A stretch of DNA of 64,000 nt, from contig NZ_CP089391.1 in the NCBI RefSeq assembly GCF_027594865.1, positions 1,022,501 through 1,086,500 on the forward strand, given 5' to 3'. The notes beneath the pieces are model-generated. The model made no database searches, was not told where the DNA came from, and saw only the letters and a program-made list of their open reading frames with translations. Below are positions 26,764-35,428 of the stretch, piece by piece; within the stretch, counting starts at the first letter, position 1, and the number at the start of each line of letters is the position of its first letter. The stretch comes from Bradyrhizobium xenonodulans (lineage in GTDB: Bacteria > Pseudomonadota > Alphaproteobacteria > Rhizobiales > Xanthobacteraceae). The translations under genes and the position numbers were made by a program.

Positions 26764-27048
26764 ATGCGCTTGCCCTTCTTGACCCTCACCGCGATCTTCA
26801 CGCTACTGGGCGCAGCGGATGCTAGCGCGCAGAGATACGATCCGGCCTATCCCGTTTGCATGCATCGCTACACCGGCGGCGGCCTCGGCGGCGGGGGTGG
26901 TGACTATTTCGACTGCTCCTTCACCTCGTTGCCGCAATGCCGCGCCACGGCATCGGGCCTCGCCGCGACCTGCGACCTCAACCCCTATTACGCCTTCAAT
27001 GAATCGCCGCCGCCGCGCCGGCGTTACAAGAAGGTGCACCAGCACTAA
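26764..27048 (+). CDS. DUF3551 family secreted protein
   Basis: 94 aa from the ATG at 26764, chosen because the upstream extension has no family match and GAGG lies 8 bases before this start. A signal peptide spans residues 1-22 (ending ASA-QR). The mature part has YPVCMHRYT, a Gly-rich loop, DCSFTSLPQCRATASG and CDLNPYY: four cysteines in the pattern typical of DUF3551 proteins, which are abundant in Bradyrhizobiaceae and of unknown role. Confidence 0.85.
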   Translation: MRLPFLTLTAIFTLLGAADASAQRYDPAYPVCMHRYTGGGLGGGGGDYFDCSFTSLPQCRATASGLAATCDLNPYYAFNESPPPRRRYKKVHQH

Positions 27049-27083
27049 AGCGGGATGACGATTCATCCAAAATTCATCGCGCC

Positions 27084-27833
27084 TTAGGCGCCGTGAGGCA
27101 CATTGTTGACCGCGGCGGCGATCGCGTCGGTCAACTCCCAGGTCATTTTGTCCGTTGTCCAGTCGCTGGCATGCAGCCTGGCATCGTTGCCCGGATCGAC
27201 CATGCGGTCGAACGAGATTTTGGCGACCTCGTGCCATCCCTTCATCAGCGCGAAGCGGCGGAAGACGTTGACGCGCCTCTCGTGCGCGATCTGGCTGATC
27301 GCCTCGACCATGGCGATCGCCTTGTCCTTCTTCGCCGGTGTCAGCACCGCAGGCACATACTGAAGGTCCATCAGGATCACGTCGATCCCCTCGGCGCCGA
27401 GCAGCCGGTCAACGCCATCACGGATGGCCTTCGTGGTGTCCGCGAACGAGGGGCCGGTGGGTTGCCACACTGAATTGGTGCCGATCTGCCAGATGACGAG
27501 ATCGGGTTTGAGATCGAAGATGTCGTGGTCGAACCGCTTCAGCTCCAAAGGAGCGTCTTCGCCGCCGACGCCCCGGTTGATCACCTCGATTTCGACATTT
27601 GGAAACTTGATCCGCAGGTCCGCCAGCAGCCGCTGCGGATAAGGAGCGATGCCCCCTTCGCCTGCCGTGGTCGACGAGCCGATCGCGACTACCTTGACCT
27701 GTCCGCCCTTCAGACGGTTGGCAAAATTCGTCAGTGGTTGCTCGAACGGCGCAGCGTGAACAGCGATCTGTGAGGGGTCGAGAGCCACGGGTTGCCTCCC
27801 TTCGTAAACCGGACAACGCAAGGTAGAATGCAT
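27084..27833 (-). CDS. SGNH/GDSL-type hydrolase
   Basis: 249 aa. Block I is GSSTTAGEG with nucleophile S53, block II has the Gly in NRGVGGED, block III the Asn in IWQIGTNS, and block V is DARLH with D217 and H221. This is a complete SGNH esterase set. There is no signal peptide in this start, so it is probably cytoplasmic unless a downstream start is used. Such enzymes deacylate lipids, sugars or peptides. It ends the minus-strand pair with the TctC-like gene 7 bases away from its start region. Confidence 0.85.
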   Translation of the reverse strand: MHSTLRCPVYEGRQPVALDPSQIAVHAAPFEQPLTNFANRLKGGQVKVVAIGSSTTAGEGGIAPYPQRLLADLRIKFPNVEIEVINRGVGGEDAPLELKRFDHDIFDLKPDLVIWQIGTNSVWQPTGPSFADTTKAIRDGVDRLLGAEGIDVILMDLQYVPAVLTPAKKDKAIAMVEAISQIAHERRVNVFRRFALMKGWHEVAKISFDRMVDPGNDARLHASDWTTDKMTWELTDAIAAAVNNVPHGA

Positions 27834-27840
27834 AGTCTGT

Positions 27841-28857
27841 TTACCCGGGGGCGCCTAGCCGCAGCGAGGCTGGATCGTACTCCTTCCGCACGCCCGACAG
27901 CTCGACCACGTTGCGCCAGCGATCGGTTTCCGTCGCGAGCATGTGGCCGAACTCGCCGGCATTACCATGCAGCGGGATCGCGCCGAGCTCGGCGATGCGA
28001 ACCTTGATCGCCGTGTCGGACAGCGCGGTGTCGATCTCGCGATTGAGGAGGTCGACGATCTCGCGCGGCGTGTCGCTTGGGGCGCCGACGCCGTAGAACG
28101 ACGAGGTCTCGTAGCCGGGCAGCGTCTGCGCGATCGGCGGCACGTCGGGCAGGATCTCCGAGCGCTCGCGCGTGGTGACGCCGAGCGCGCGGAGTTTGCC
28201 GGCGCGCACCAGCTCGAATGACGAACTGACGTTGTCGAACATGCCCTGGATCTGCCCGCTCATCACGTCGGTCAAGGCCGGCGCGGAGCCGCGATAAGGC
28301 ACGTGGGTGAATTGCACGCCGGTCATCGATTTGAAGAGCTCGCCGGAGAGATGCAGCGAGGTGCCGATGCCGGAGGAGGCGATCGACATCTTGCCGGGAT
28401 TGGCCTTGGCGTAGGCGACGAAGTCGGCGACGCTTCTGACCGGCAAATCGTTGTTGACGACCAGCACCAGCGGAATCCGCGCGACGCCTGCGACCGGCGC
28501 GATGCTCTTGGCGAAATCATAGGGCAGCGCCGGATCGAACGAGGCGTTGATTGCGTTCGCGGTCGAGGTCAGCAGCAGCGTGTAGCCGTCAGGGGCCGAG
28601 GTGATGACGGCCTGGGTCCCGATGTTGCTACCGGCGCCCGGCTTGTTCTCGACCACGAAAGCCTGGCCGAGCCGGTCGGACAGACGCAGGCAGAGCAGCC
28701 GCGACAGCACATCGGTGGCGCCGCCCGGCGCATAGGGCACCACCCATTTCACGCTGCGCGACGGGTAGGACGGATTGCCGATCGCAAAAGCGCGCGGCGC
28801 GGCGAGCACGGCCGCGGCACAGGTGGCGGTCTGAAGGAAATGTCGCTTGGTGATCAT
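27841..28857 (-). CDS. Tripartite tricarboxylate transporter (Bug/TctC) substrate-binding protein
   Basis: 338 aa from the ATG at 28857 (GGGG lies 9 bases upstream; an ATG at 28866 has no spacer). The signal region ITKRHFLQTATC...AFA is followed by the Bug signature YPSRSVKWVVPYAPGGATDVLSR, with VVENKPGAGSNIG near residue 75 and PDGYTLLLTS. These periplasmic proteins capture carboxylates for TctAB. No TctA or TctB gene is near, as is usual for the many orphan Bug proteins of this group. The SGNH hydrolase gene follows on the same strand. Confidence 0.9.
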   Translation of the reverse strand: MITKRHFLQTATCAAAVLAAPRAFAIGNPSYPSRSVKWVVPYAPGGATDVLSRLLCLRLSDRLGQAFVVENKPGAGSNIGTQAVITSAPDGYTLLLTSTANAINASFDPALPYDFAKSIAPVAGVARIPLVLVVNNDLPVRSVADFVAYAKANPGKMSIASSGIGTSLHLSGELFKSMTGVQFTHVPYRGSAPALTDVMSGQIQGMFDNVSSSFELVRAGKLRALGVTTRERSEILPDVPPIAQTLPGYETSSFYGVGAPSDTPREIVDLLNREIDTALSDTAIKVRIAELGAIPLHGNAGEFGHMLATETDRWRNVVELSGVRKEYDPASLRLGAPG

Positions 28858-29041
28858 GATCTGCATCCCCGTTCTCGCTTTGCTATCGCAAGAACTGCGC
28901 CGCCGCGCACGCCGATCCATTTGGCTTGGTAAAGGATGACTAGCGTTAATCGCGTACTAACCGGGTTTTACCTTGTCTCTTAACACCTGGGCAGGACGCG
29001 CGGACTAAGTTGCCGGCCACCAGCAGACACGTTCCGAAAGA

Positions 29042-30856
29042 ATGAACGACATGACCACGGGCGTCATCGAGCAACCGACAGCGGCGCGCGCACCCTCGGC
29101 CTCAAAGATCTGGCTGAAGGCGATCGAGCTCACCGCGCGCATCGAGACGCTGCCGGGCCGGCTGTTCGCCGACGTCGTCGACGATTGGGCCCGGCGTCAG
29201 CCCGATCGCACCGCGCTGGTCACGGACGACGCAAGCCTCGACTACCAAAGCCTTGCCAGACGGATCAACCGCTACGCGCGCTGGGCGCGCTCCGCCGGCG
29301 TCGCCAAGGGTGACACCGTCGCGCTGATCATGCCGAACGGCATCGATTATGTCGCCGCCTGGCTCGGCATCAGCCGCGTGGGCGGTGTGGCGGCGCTGCT
29401 CAACACCAAGCTGGTAGGACAGTCCCTGGCGCATTGCATCGATGTTGCAAAGCCCGCGCACATCATCGTCGCGCATGAGCTGACGGAGATGCTGGAGAGC
29501 GCAACGCCGCATTTGAAGACGCAGGCAAAAGTCTGGACCCATGGCGATGCCCGCAGCGAGCGTGCGATCGATGTCGCGCTTGCCGCCCTCGATGATGGCC
29601 CGCTCTTGCCGGACGAGCACGGCGGCGTCACGATCGACGACCGTGCCTTGCTGATCTATACATCCGGGACCACCGGCCTGCCGAAGGCCGCCAGCATCAG
29701 CCACCGCCGCATCCTCAATTGGGGTTTTTGGTTTGCCGGCCTCACGGGCGCGACGCCGCAGGATCGGCTTTACGACTGCCTGCCGTTGTTCCACTCGGTC
29801 GGCGGCATCGTGGCGCCATGCAGCATGCTGGCCGCCGGCGGCTCGGTGGTGATCGCGGAAAAATTCTCGGCCTCGCATTTCTGGCCGGACATCGTGCGCC
29901 ATGACTGCACGCTGTTCCAATATATCGGCGAGCTCTGCCGTTATCTGCTGAAGGCGCCGCCGTCGGAATACGAGAACCGGCATCGCCTGCGGCTGGTCTG
30001 CGGCAACGGCCTGCGCGGCGACATCTGGGAGGACTTTCAGGCCCGTTTCGCCATTCCGCGCATCCTCGAATTCTACGCCGCGACGGAAGGAAATTTCTCG
30101 CTGTTCAACGTCGAGGGCCAGCCCGGCGCGATCGGCCGCATTCCGCCGCTGCTCGCGCATCGTTTTCCGGCCAGTCTCGTCAAGCTCGATCCGGATAGCG
30201 GCGCGCCGCTGCGCAATGAAGAGGGCTTTTGCCTCGCCTGCGCCCGCGGCGAGGCCGGTGAAGCCATCGGCCGTATCGGCACCGCGGACGAGGGCGGCGG
30301 CCGCTTCGAGGGCTATACGGATTCCGGCGAGACCGAGAAGAAGATCCTGCGCGACGTCTTTGCCAAGGGCGATGCCTGGTTCCGCACCGGCGACCTGATG
30401 CGGCTCGATGACAAGGGCTTCTTCCATTTCGTCGACCGCATCGGCGACACCTTCCGCTGGAAGGGCGAGAATGTCGCGACCTCGGAGGTCAACGATGCCG
30501 TGCGCGATTTCACCGGCGTGATCGATGCCACCACCTACGGCGTCAGCATCCCCGGCACTGACGGCCGCGCCGGCATGAGCGCGCTCGTCGTCAACGAGGG
30601 CTTTGACATCGACGCGCTGCCCGCCCATCTGGCGCAGCGCCTGCCGGCCTATGCCCGCCCCGTCTTCATCCGCGTCTCGCGCGAGCTCGATGCGACCGAG
30701 ACATTCAAGCAGAAGAAGGGCGATCTCGCCCGCGAGGGCTTCGATCCCGCCGCGATTTCCGATCCGCTGTTCATGGCGGACCCGAAAACCGGCGCCTATG
30801 TCGCGCTCGATTGTGATATCCATACGCAAATTAACGATGGTGCGATCAGGCTGTAG
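29042..30856 (+). CDS. Long-chain acyl-CoA synthetase of the FATP/FadD6 type
   Basis: 604 aa. The AMP-binding loop is IYTSGTTGLPKAA at about residues 205-217, EFYAATEGN lies near 345, and the FATP/very-long-chain signature DRIGDTFRWKGENV lies near 464-477. FATP-like enzymes couple uptake to activation of long or very long chain acids. It ends 145 bases before an ACP-adenylating enzyme-SDR operon on the same strand and could feed it, although the gap is long enough for a separate promoter. Confidence 0.9.
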   Translation: MNDMTTGVIEQPTAARAPSASKIWLKAIELTARIETLPGRLFADVVDDWARRQPDRTALVTDDASLDYQSLARRINRYARWARSAGVAKGDTVALIMPNGIDYVAAWLGISRVGGVAALLNTKLVGQSLAHCIDVAKPAHIIVAHELTEMLESATPHLKTQAKVWTHGDARSERAIDVALAALDDGPLLPDEHGGVTIDDRALLIYTSGTTGLPKAASISHRRILNWGFWFAGLTGATPQDRLYDCLPLFHSVGGIVAPCSMLAAGGSVVIAEKFSASHFWPDIVRHDCTLFQYIGELCRYLLKAPPSEYENRHRLRLVCGNGLRGDIWEDFQARFAIPRILEFYAATEGNFSLFNVEGQPGAIGRIPPLLAHRFPASLVKLDPDSGAPLRNEEGFCLACARGEAGEAIGRIGTADEGGGRFEGYTDSGETEKKILRDVFAKGDAWFRTGDLMRLDDKGFFHFVDRIGDTFRWKGENVATSEVNDAVRDFTGVIDATTYGVSIPGTDGRAGMSALVVNEGFDIDALPAHLAQRLPAYARPVFIRVSRELDATETFKQKKGDLAREGFDPAAISDPLFMADPKTGAYVALDCDIHTQINDGAIRL

Positions 30857-31001
30857 CGAGCTGAAAATCCGCCAGATAGGTCCAATTTTATCTGAATTGT
30901 CCAAGAAGCCATTTACTTCTGTCGGGTAAACAAGCGGCCATGGGGAGGCGGTCATCAACAGCCGCCGTAACACCGAGATCGATAACAAGAGCGAGCCAGC
31001 C

Positions 31002-31247
31002 ATGTCGGTAAGGTCCAAAGTCATTGAAGCGATCCAGCAGATCGCCAAAGAACAGCACGTCACGCTCCCCGCACTCTCGGACGACCTGTCCCTGCACGAG
31101 ACGGGCTTCGACTCGCTCGCCTTCGCCATCCTGGTCGCGCGCCTCGAGGACGAGACCGGCGTCGACCCCTTCACCATCTCCGAGGACGTAGCGTTCCCCG
31201 CCACGGTGGGCGATTTCGTGCGGGCCTACGAAAATGTCCCCGCGTGA
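31002..31247 (+). CDS. Acyl carrier protein
   Basis: 81 aa, acidic, four-helix ACP pattern. The phosphopantetheine site is S38 in GFDSLAFAIL. It is not the fatty-acid-synthesis AcpP (which has GADSLD); it resembles carrier domains used with stand-alone adenylating enzymes. Its 3' end overlaps the next gene by 14 bases, so the two are translationally coupled and probably partners. Confidence 0.9.
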   Translation: MSVRSKVIEAIQQIAKEQHVTLPALSDDLSLHETGFDSLAFAILVARLEDETGVDPFTISEDVAFPATVGDFVRAYENVPA

Positions 31248-32616
31248 GATTTTTGCGCTTCGTGACCATCTCGGCGCGGAGCTGACCGGCCGCACGCTGT
31301 CGGACGCGCACCACGTCGTGTCGCTGACGGACATCCTGTCGCAGACGGTCTTGGGTGGCCGCCTGCGCGAGCTGTCGGGCCGCAGCGTGCTGCTCAAACT
31401 GTCAGACCAGCTTCGGTCCGGCCTTGCCATGATCGAGCTCGACGGCATCGCTCGTCGCATGCTGCTGTGCCCGCCCGATCTCAATCCGGCATATTTGGAT
31501 GCGCTGATCGCCGATGCCGGGATCGACGCCGTCGTCACCGACGAGCCGGAACGCTGGGCCGATAGCGGTTTCTCGCTCGTCGTCACCGCGCAATTGCCGC
31601 TTCAAGCTAGCGCGCCGGCGAAGACCGAGCGTGCCATGGAATGGCTGATGCTCACCTCGGGCACCTCGGGCGTACCGAAGATCGTCGGCCATACGCTGGA
31701 AGCGCTGACCGGCGCGATCGTCGCCGAAGGCCCCGCGCGAGGCCCTGCGCCGGTGTGGGCGACGTTCTACGACATTCGCCGCTATGGCGGCCTCCAGATC
31801 TTCCTTCGCGCCATCCTCTCCGGCGGCTCCATGGTTCTGTCCGATCCGCACGAGGCACTCGGCGATCACGTCGCGCGACTGAATGCGCGCGGTGTCTCCC
31901 ACATCTCCGGCACGCCCTCGCACTGGCGCAAGCTTCTGATGAGTGGCTCGGCCGCGCAGTTCAAGCCGGGTTACGTTCGCCTCTCCGGCGAGATCGCCGA
32001 CCAGGCGGTGCTCGACAGCTTGAAGGCGGCATTCCCCAATTCCTCCGTCGGCCATGCCTATGCCTCGACCGAGGCCGGCGTCGGCTTCGCCGTCAACGAC
32101 GGGCTGGAAGGCTTTCCGGCCGACTATCTTGGCAACCGCAACGGCGTCGAGATGAAGGTGGTCGACGGCTCGCTGCGCATCCGCTCGACGCGCACGGCGC
32201 ATGCTTACATCGGCCGCAATGCGGCCGCGCTCACCGATGGCGACGGCTTCGTCGACAGCGGTGATATCGTCGAGTTGCGCGGCGACCGCTATTATTTCGT
32301 CGGCCGCCGCGGCGGCATCATCAATATCGGGGGGCTGAAGGTTCACCCCGAGGAGATCGAGGCGGTGATCAACCGCCATCCCGACGTGCGGATGTCGCGG
32401 GCGAAATCGCGGAAGAGCCCGATCACCGGCGGCATCGTCGTCGCCGACGTGATCCTCACTGAGGGCACCGATCAGACGCGGGTGAAGGAGATCCGCGACC
32501 AGATCCTGGATCAGTGCCGCGCCCAGCTCGCGTCCCACAAGGTGCCGGCGGTGATCCGCTTCGTCGAGGCGCTCGACGTCACCCCGGCCGGCAAACTGGC
32601 GCGCACCGATGCATAA
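31234..32616 (+). CDS. Stand-alone adenylate-forming (ANL) enzyme partnered with the ACP
   Basis: 460 aa, shorter than typical CoA ligases (500-600 aa). The phosphate loop is LTSGTSGVPKIVGH near residue 140, YASTEAGVG near 277, the ADP/AMP-ribose Asp in DGFVDSGDIVEL near 335, and a hinge at RRGGIINIGGLKVHPEEIE. The C-terminal catalytic Lys is in TPAGKLART, at the end. Gene overlap with the ACP before it and the SDR after it suggests that it loads an acyl group on the ACP and not on CoA. Substrate unknown. Confidence 0.85.
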   Translation: MSPREIFALRDHLGAELTGRTLSDAHHVVSLTDILSQTVLGGRLRELSGRSVLLKLSDQLRSGLAMIELDGIARRMLLCPPDLNPAYLDALIADAGIDAVVTDEPERWADSGFSLVVTAQLPLQASAPAKTERAMEWLMLTSGTSGVPKIVGHTLEALTGAIVAEGPARGPAPVWATFYDIRRYGGLQIFLRAILSGGSMVLSDPHEALGDHVARLNARGVSHISGTPSHWRKLLMSGSAAQFKPGYVRLSGEIADQAVLDSLKAAFPNSSVGHAYASTEAGVGFAVNDGLEGFPADYLGNRNGVEMKVVDGSLRIRSTRTAHAYIGRNAAALTDGDGFVDSGDIVELRGDRYYFVGRRGGIINIGGLKVHPEEIEAVINRHPDVRMSRAKSRKSPITGGIVVADVILTEGTDQTRVKEIRDQILDQCRAQLASHKVPAVIRFVEALDVTPAGKLARTDA

Positions 32617-33331
32617 TGTTCTCGTCACCGGCGGTAGCCGCGGGATTGGGCTCGCAATCGGCAAGCGGCTCGCCGACGCCGGCTACAATGTGATCGCAGC
32701 GGCGCGACGCGAGAGCGACGAGCTCAAAGCCGCGGTCGCCGTCTCCGAAGGGCGCCTGCATTTCCGCGCCTGCGACCTCGCCGTGATCGACGCGATCCCG
32801 GCTTTCGCAAAACTCATCCGCGACGAGTTCGGCCCGGTCTACGGCCTTATCAACAATGCCGGCCTCGGCACCGAAGGCCTGCTCGCCACCATGCACAATT
32901 CGGAGATCGAGGCGCTGGTGCAGCTCAACGTGCTGTCGCCGATCATTCTCACCAAATATGTCGCGCGTCAGATGATGGCGGATGGCGCAGGCCGCATCAT
33001 CAACATCTCCTCGATCATCGCGACCACCGGTTATAATGGCCTTTCGGTATACGGCGCGACCAAGGCCGCGGCCACCGGTTTCACCCGTTCGCTCGCGCGC
33101 GAGGTCGGCAAGCTCGGCATCACCGTGAACGCGATCGCGCCCGGTTTCATCGACACCGAACTCACACACAATCTTTCCGATGCGGCGCGCAAGCGCATCG
33201 CCGGCCGCAGCGCGCTGCGCCGCCTGCCGGAGACGGACGATGTCGCGCGGATGGTGGAATATCTGCTCGGCGAGGGCGGCCGCAACGTCACCGGCACTGT
33301 GTTCACGGTCGACGCGGGCAACACGGCCTGA
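32609..33331 (+). CDS. FabG-like SDR reductase in the ACP operon
   Basis: 240 aa. GGSRGIG at residues 8-14, NNAG at 82-85, and catalytic S134, Y148 and K152 (VYGATKAA) make a complete classical SDR. The VNAIAPGFIDTEL and GTVFTVDAGNTA segments are FabG-like, so 3-oxoacyl-ACP reduction is the likely reaction. It overlaps the adenylating enzyme gene by 8 bases. No ketosynthase is nearby, so the source of a 3-oxo group is not explained. Confidence 0.88.
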   Translation: MHNVLVTGGSRGIGLAIGKRLADAGYNVIAAARRESDELKAAVAVSEGRLHFRACDLAVIDAIPAFAKLIRDEFGPVYGLINNAGLGTEGLLATMHNSEIEALVQLNVLSPIILTKYVARQMMADGAGRIINISSIIATTGYNGLSVYGATKAAATGFTRSLAREVGKLGITVNAIAPGFIDTELTHNLSDAARKRIAGRSALRRLPETDDVARMVEYLLGEGGRNVTGTVFTVDAGNTA

Positions 33332-33334
33332 AAC

Positions 33335-33359
33335 GGAACTCCACTGCCAAAATTGCGTT
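33335..33359 (+). promoter_or_regulatory. EcfG-type promoter before a small unknown gene
   Basis: GGAAC (33335-33339), exactly 16 bases, CGTT (33356-33359): a perfect match to the alphaproteobacterial general stress consensus, 4 bases after the SDR stop codon and about 100 bases before the next start. Confidence 0.78.
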
Positions 33360-33458
33360 GATCCGGCGCAATGACATTCAGCCGGATTTGGTCGTAAGAT
33401 GCCCCGCAATCGATTGGGTTATGTCAATCGATCTGCCCCAATTGACAGGGAGCAGTCC

Positions 33459-33668
33459 ATGACCATGTCCCACATGACCGCTTCAAATCAGGGCCGGACC
33501 GAGCAGCCTTGCGCGAAGCCGGACGAGGCGCGCTGCCCCCCGATGACGCAGCAGAATTCCGGCAGTCACGGCTACGAAATTTATCCGCAGCAATTCGTGC
33601 GCCTGATCGGCTGCCATGACGCCTCGCTCGATGCCTTGCGCAAGCGTCAGGACGAGAAGCTGCACTAA
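33459..33668 (+). CDS. Small hypothetical protein under a general stress promoter
   Basis: 69 aa from the ATG at 33459, preceded by GGGAG with a 7-base spacer; the frame is open from 33399 without such a site. The protein is polar, with three cysteines (PCAKPDEARCPP, IGCHD) and no signal or membrane segment. No family recognised. Its link to stress rests on the exact GGAAC-N16-CGTT promoter upstream. Confidence 0.65.
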   Translation: MTMSHMTASNQGRTEQPCAKPDEARCPPMTQQNSGSHGYEIYPQQFVRLIGCHDASLDALRKRQDEKLH

Positions 33669-33672
33669 CCAC

Positions 33673-34098
33673 TCACGTTCGATGCTTCGGCGAGTCCTTC
33701 GGTAGGTCAATCCGTTCGTGTGAGAATTCCGGTGGCCCTTCGGTGAGGCGGCGGATGCGGCGTTCGCGTTCGTCTGCCGGCAATGCGGGATCGAGCAGCA
33801 CCTCGATCTCGTGCACCGCCAGCTCTTCGATCTTGGTAGCGTCCGAGGCGATCGCGTGGGCTGACGTGCCTGCCGGGGGCGCGATCTTCAGGCCCAGTTC
33901 GACCAGCTTGCAGATCGCATCCGAGCGGGCCAGGTGATGGGCTTCAGCCCAGGCGTCCACGGCCTCCGTCAGCCGTTCCGGCATCTTCACGGCACTGATC
34001 GGGTCGCGTCCGGTACGCCGACGCAAAGGGGAGGTCCCGTCCTCGTTGCCAAAGTCAGACACCTCGATAATCCCGGGCAATCGTTTCTGATCAATCAA
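33673..34098 (-). CDS. Ribbon-helix-helix (CopG-like) domain protein
   Basis: 141 aa. Residues about 36-72 look like a ribbon-helix-helix: a short strand (ISAVKMPERL), then helices EAVDAWAEAHHL and RSDAICKLVELGL. The rest is acidic and probably disordered. Such proteins are DNA-binding antitoxins or small regulators, but no toxin-like partner lies beside it, so a stand-alone regulator is as likely. It converges with the small stress gene, with 4 bases between stops. Confidence 0.6.
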   Translation of the reverse strand: MIDQKRLPGIIEVSDFGNEDGTSPLRRRTGRDPISAVKMPERLTEAVDAWAEAHHLARSDAICKLVELGLKIAPPAGTSAHAIASDATKIEELAVHEIEVLLDPALPADERERRIRRLTEGPPEFSHERIDLPKDSPKHRT

Positions 34099-34278
34099 CC
34101 ATAGGCGCTAATCAGAGGGCGCGGCTTGATGCCGATCAATGACGGGCTGCGGCAATGCAGCGCGGTGCGGCCTTGTTGTCCGGGTCCGTTTCAGCCAATG
34201 ATCGGGAATCGAACCCTGATCGATCCTGCCACGTATCTGTCCTCGCAACGCGCGTCCCAACAATCCGGCAATCACCCG

Positions 34279-35424
34279 ATGACCTCAGGCGAATCCTTCT
34301 ACGGCGGCATTCCGGTCTTCCGCGGCTTCACCAGCCTGATGGACCCCGCGCTCTATGCGCCGCTGCCGGATGACTGGAGCATCGGCGTCGCCGACATCGT
34401 CGATTCCACCAAGGCAATCGCCGCGCAACGCTACAAGGCCGTCAACATGGCCGGCGCGGCCGTGATCGCTGCAATGACCAATGCGCTGGAGGGCCACGAA
34501 TTTCCTTTCGTGTTCGGCGGCGATGGCGCCAGCTTTGCGGTTGCGCCTTCCGATCTCACGCGGGCCCGCGAGGCGCTGGCTGCGACCGCGGCATGGGTGC
34601 GGGAAGATCTCGATCTGACGATGCGCGTCGCGCTGGTGCCGGTGAGTGCCATCCGTGCACAGGGGCTCGACGTACGCGTTGCGCGTTTCGGACCGTCGGC
34701 CAATTTGTCCTATGCGATGTTTTCCGGCGGCGGGCTGGCCTGGGCCGATGCCGCGATGAAGCGCGGCGAGTTTGCGGTCGCCGAGGCGCCGGCCGGCACG
34801 CAGCCCGATCTGTCCGGCCTGTCCTGCCGCTTCGAGGTGATGCCGTCCGCGCGTGGGCTGATCCTGTCGGTGCTGGTGATGCCGGCGCGTGGGGCGGATC
34901 CCTCAGCCTTCCGCAAGGTGATCGAGGACATCATCCACCTTGTCGAGCGTAGCCCCGATGGCGGCCGCCCGGTGCCGCCGCAGGGGCCGCCGCTGAAATG
35001 GCCGCCGCAGGGGTTGGATTTTGAAGCCCGCGCCAGGCGCGGCGGCCCGCTGATCGCGCGTCGCGCCAGCGCGCTGGCCTACACGCTGTTCGTCTATCTG
35101 ATCATGCGTTTCGACCTCAAGATCGGCGGCTTCGTGCCCAACGTCTACACGCGCCAGGTGGTCGAGAACTCGGACTTTCGCAAATATGACGATGGCCTGC
35201 GCATGATCCTCGACTGCACGCCGCAGCTCGAACGCGCCTTGAGCGATCGCCTCGCGGCGGCCGCGCGCGATGGCGTCGTGCGCTATGGTCTCTACCAGCA
35301 GGACGCCGCAATGATGACCTGCTTCACGCCGTCGGCGCTGCGCAGCGACCACGTCCATTTCATCGACGGTGCGCGGGGCGGCTACGCCTCGGCGGCGACG
35401 GCATTGAAGGCGATGACGGCTTGA
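34279..35424 (+). CDS. DUF3095 family protein (cyclase-like fold)
   Basis: 381 aa from the ATG at 34279; earlier in-frame ATGs exist and the ribosome site is weak, so the start is uncertain. The N-terminal half has the DUF3095 pattern FYGGIPVFRGFTSLMDP, then DDWSIGVADIVDSTKAIAAQRYK and FPFVFGGDGASFAV. The paired Asp motifs (VADIVDST, GGDGA) recall class III nucleotidyl cyclases, and some relatives are labelled adenylate cyclase. A catalytic role is not shown. There is no operon partner. Confidence 0.8.
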   Translation: MTSGESFYGGIPVFRGFTSLMDPALYAPLPDDWSIGVADIVDSTKAIAAQRYKAVNMAGAAVIAAMTNALEGHEFPFVFGGDGASFAVAPSDLTRAREALAATAAWVREDLDLTMRVALVPVSAIRAQGLDVRVARFGPSANLSYAMFSGGGLAWADAAMKRGEFAVAEAPAGTQPDLSGLSCRFEVMPSARGLILSVLVMPARGADPSAFRKVIEDIIHLVERSPDGGRPVPPQGPPLKWPPQGLDFEARARRGGPLIARRASALAYTLFVYLIMRFDLKIGGFVPNVYTRQVVENSDFRKYDDGLRMILDCTPQLERALSDRLAAAARDGVVRYGLYQQDAAMMTCFTPSALRSDHVHFIDGARGGYASAATALKAMTA

Positions 35425-35428
35425 CGCG

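Noticed and set aside
28942..28958. TTAA-N7-CTAAC resembling a CtrA box before the FATP-like gene
   Set aside because: One mismatch in a short AT-rich motif is expected by chance, and nothing links the gene to cell-cycle control.
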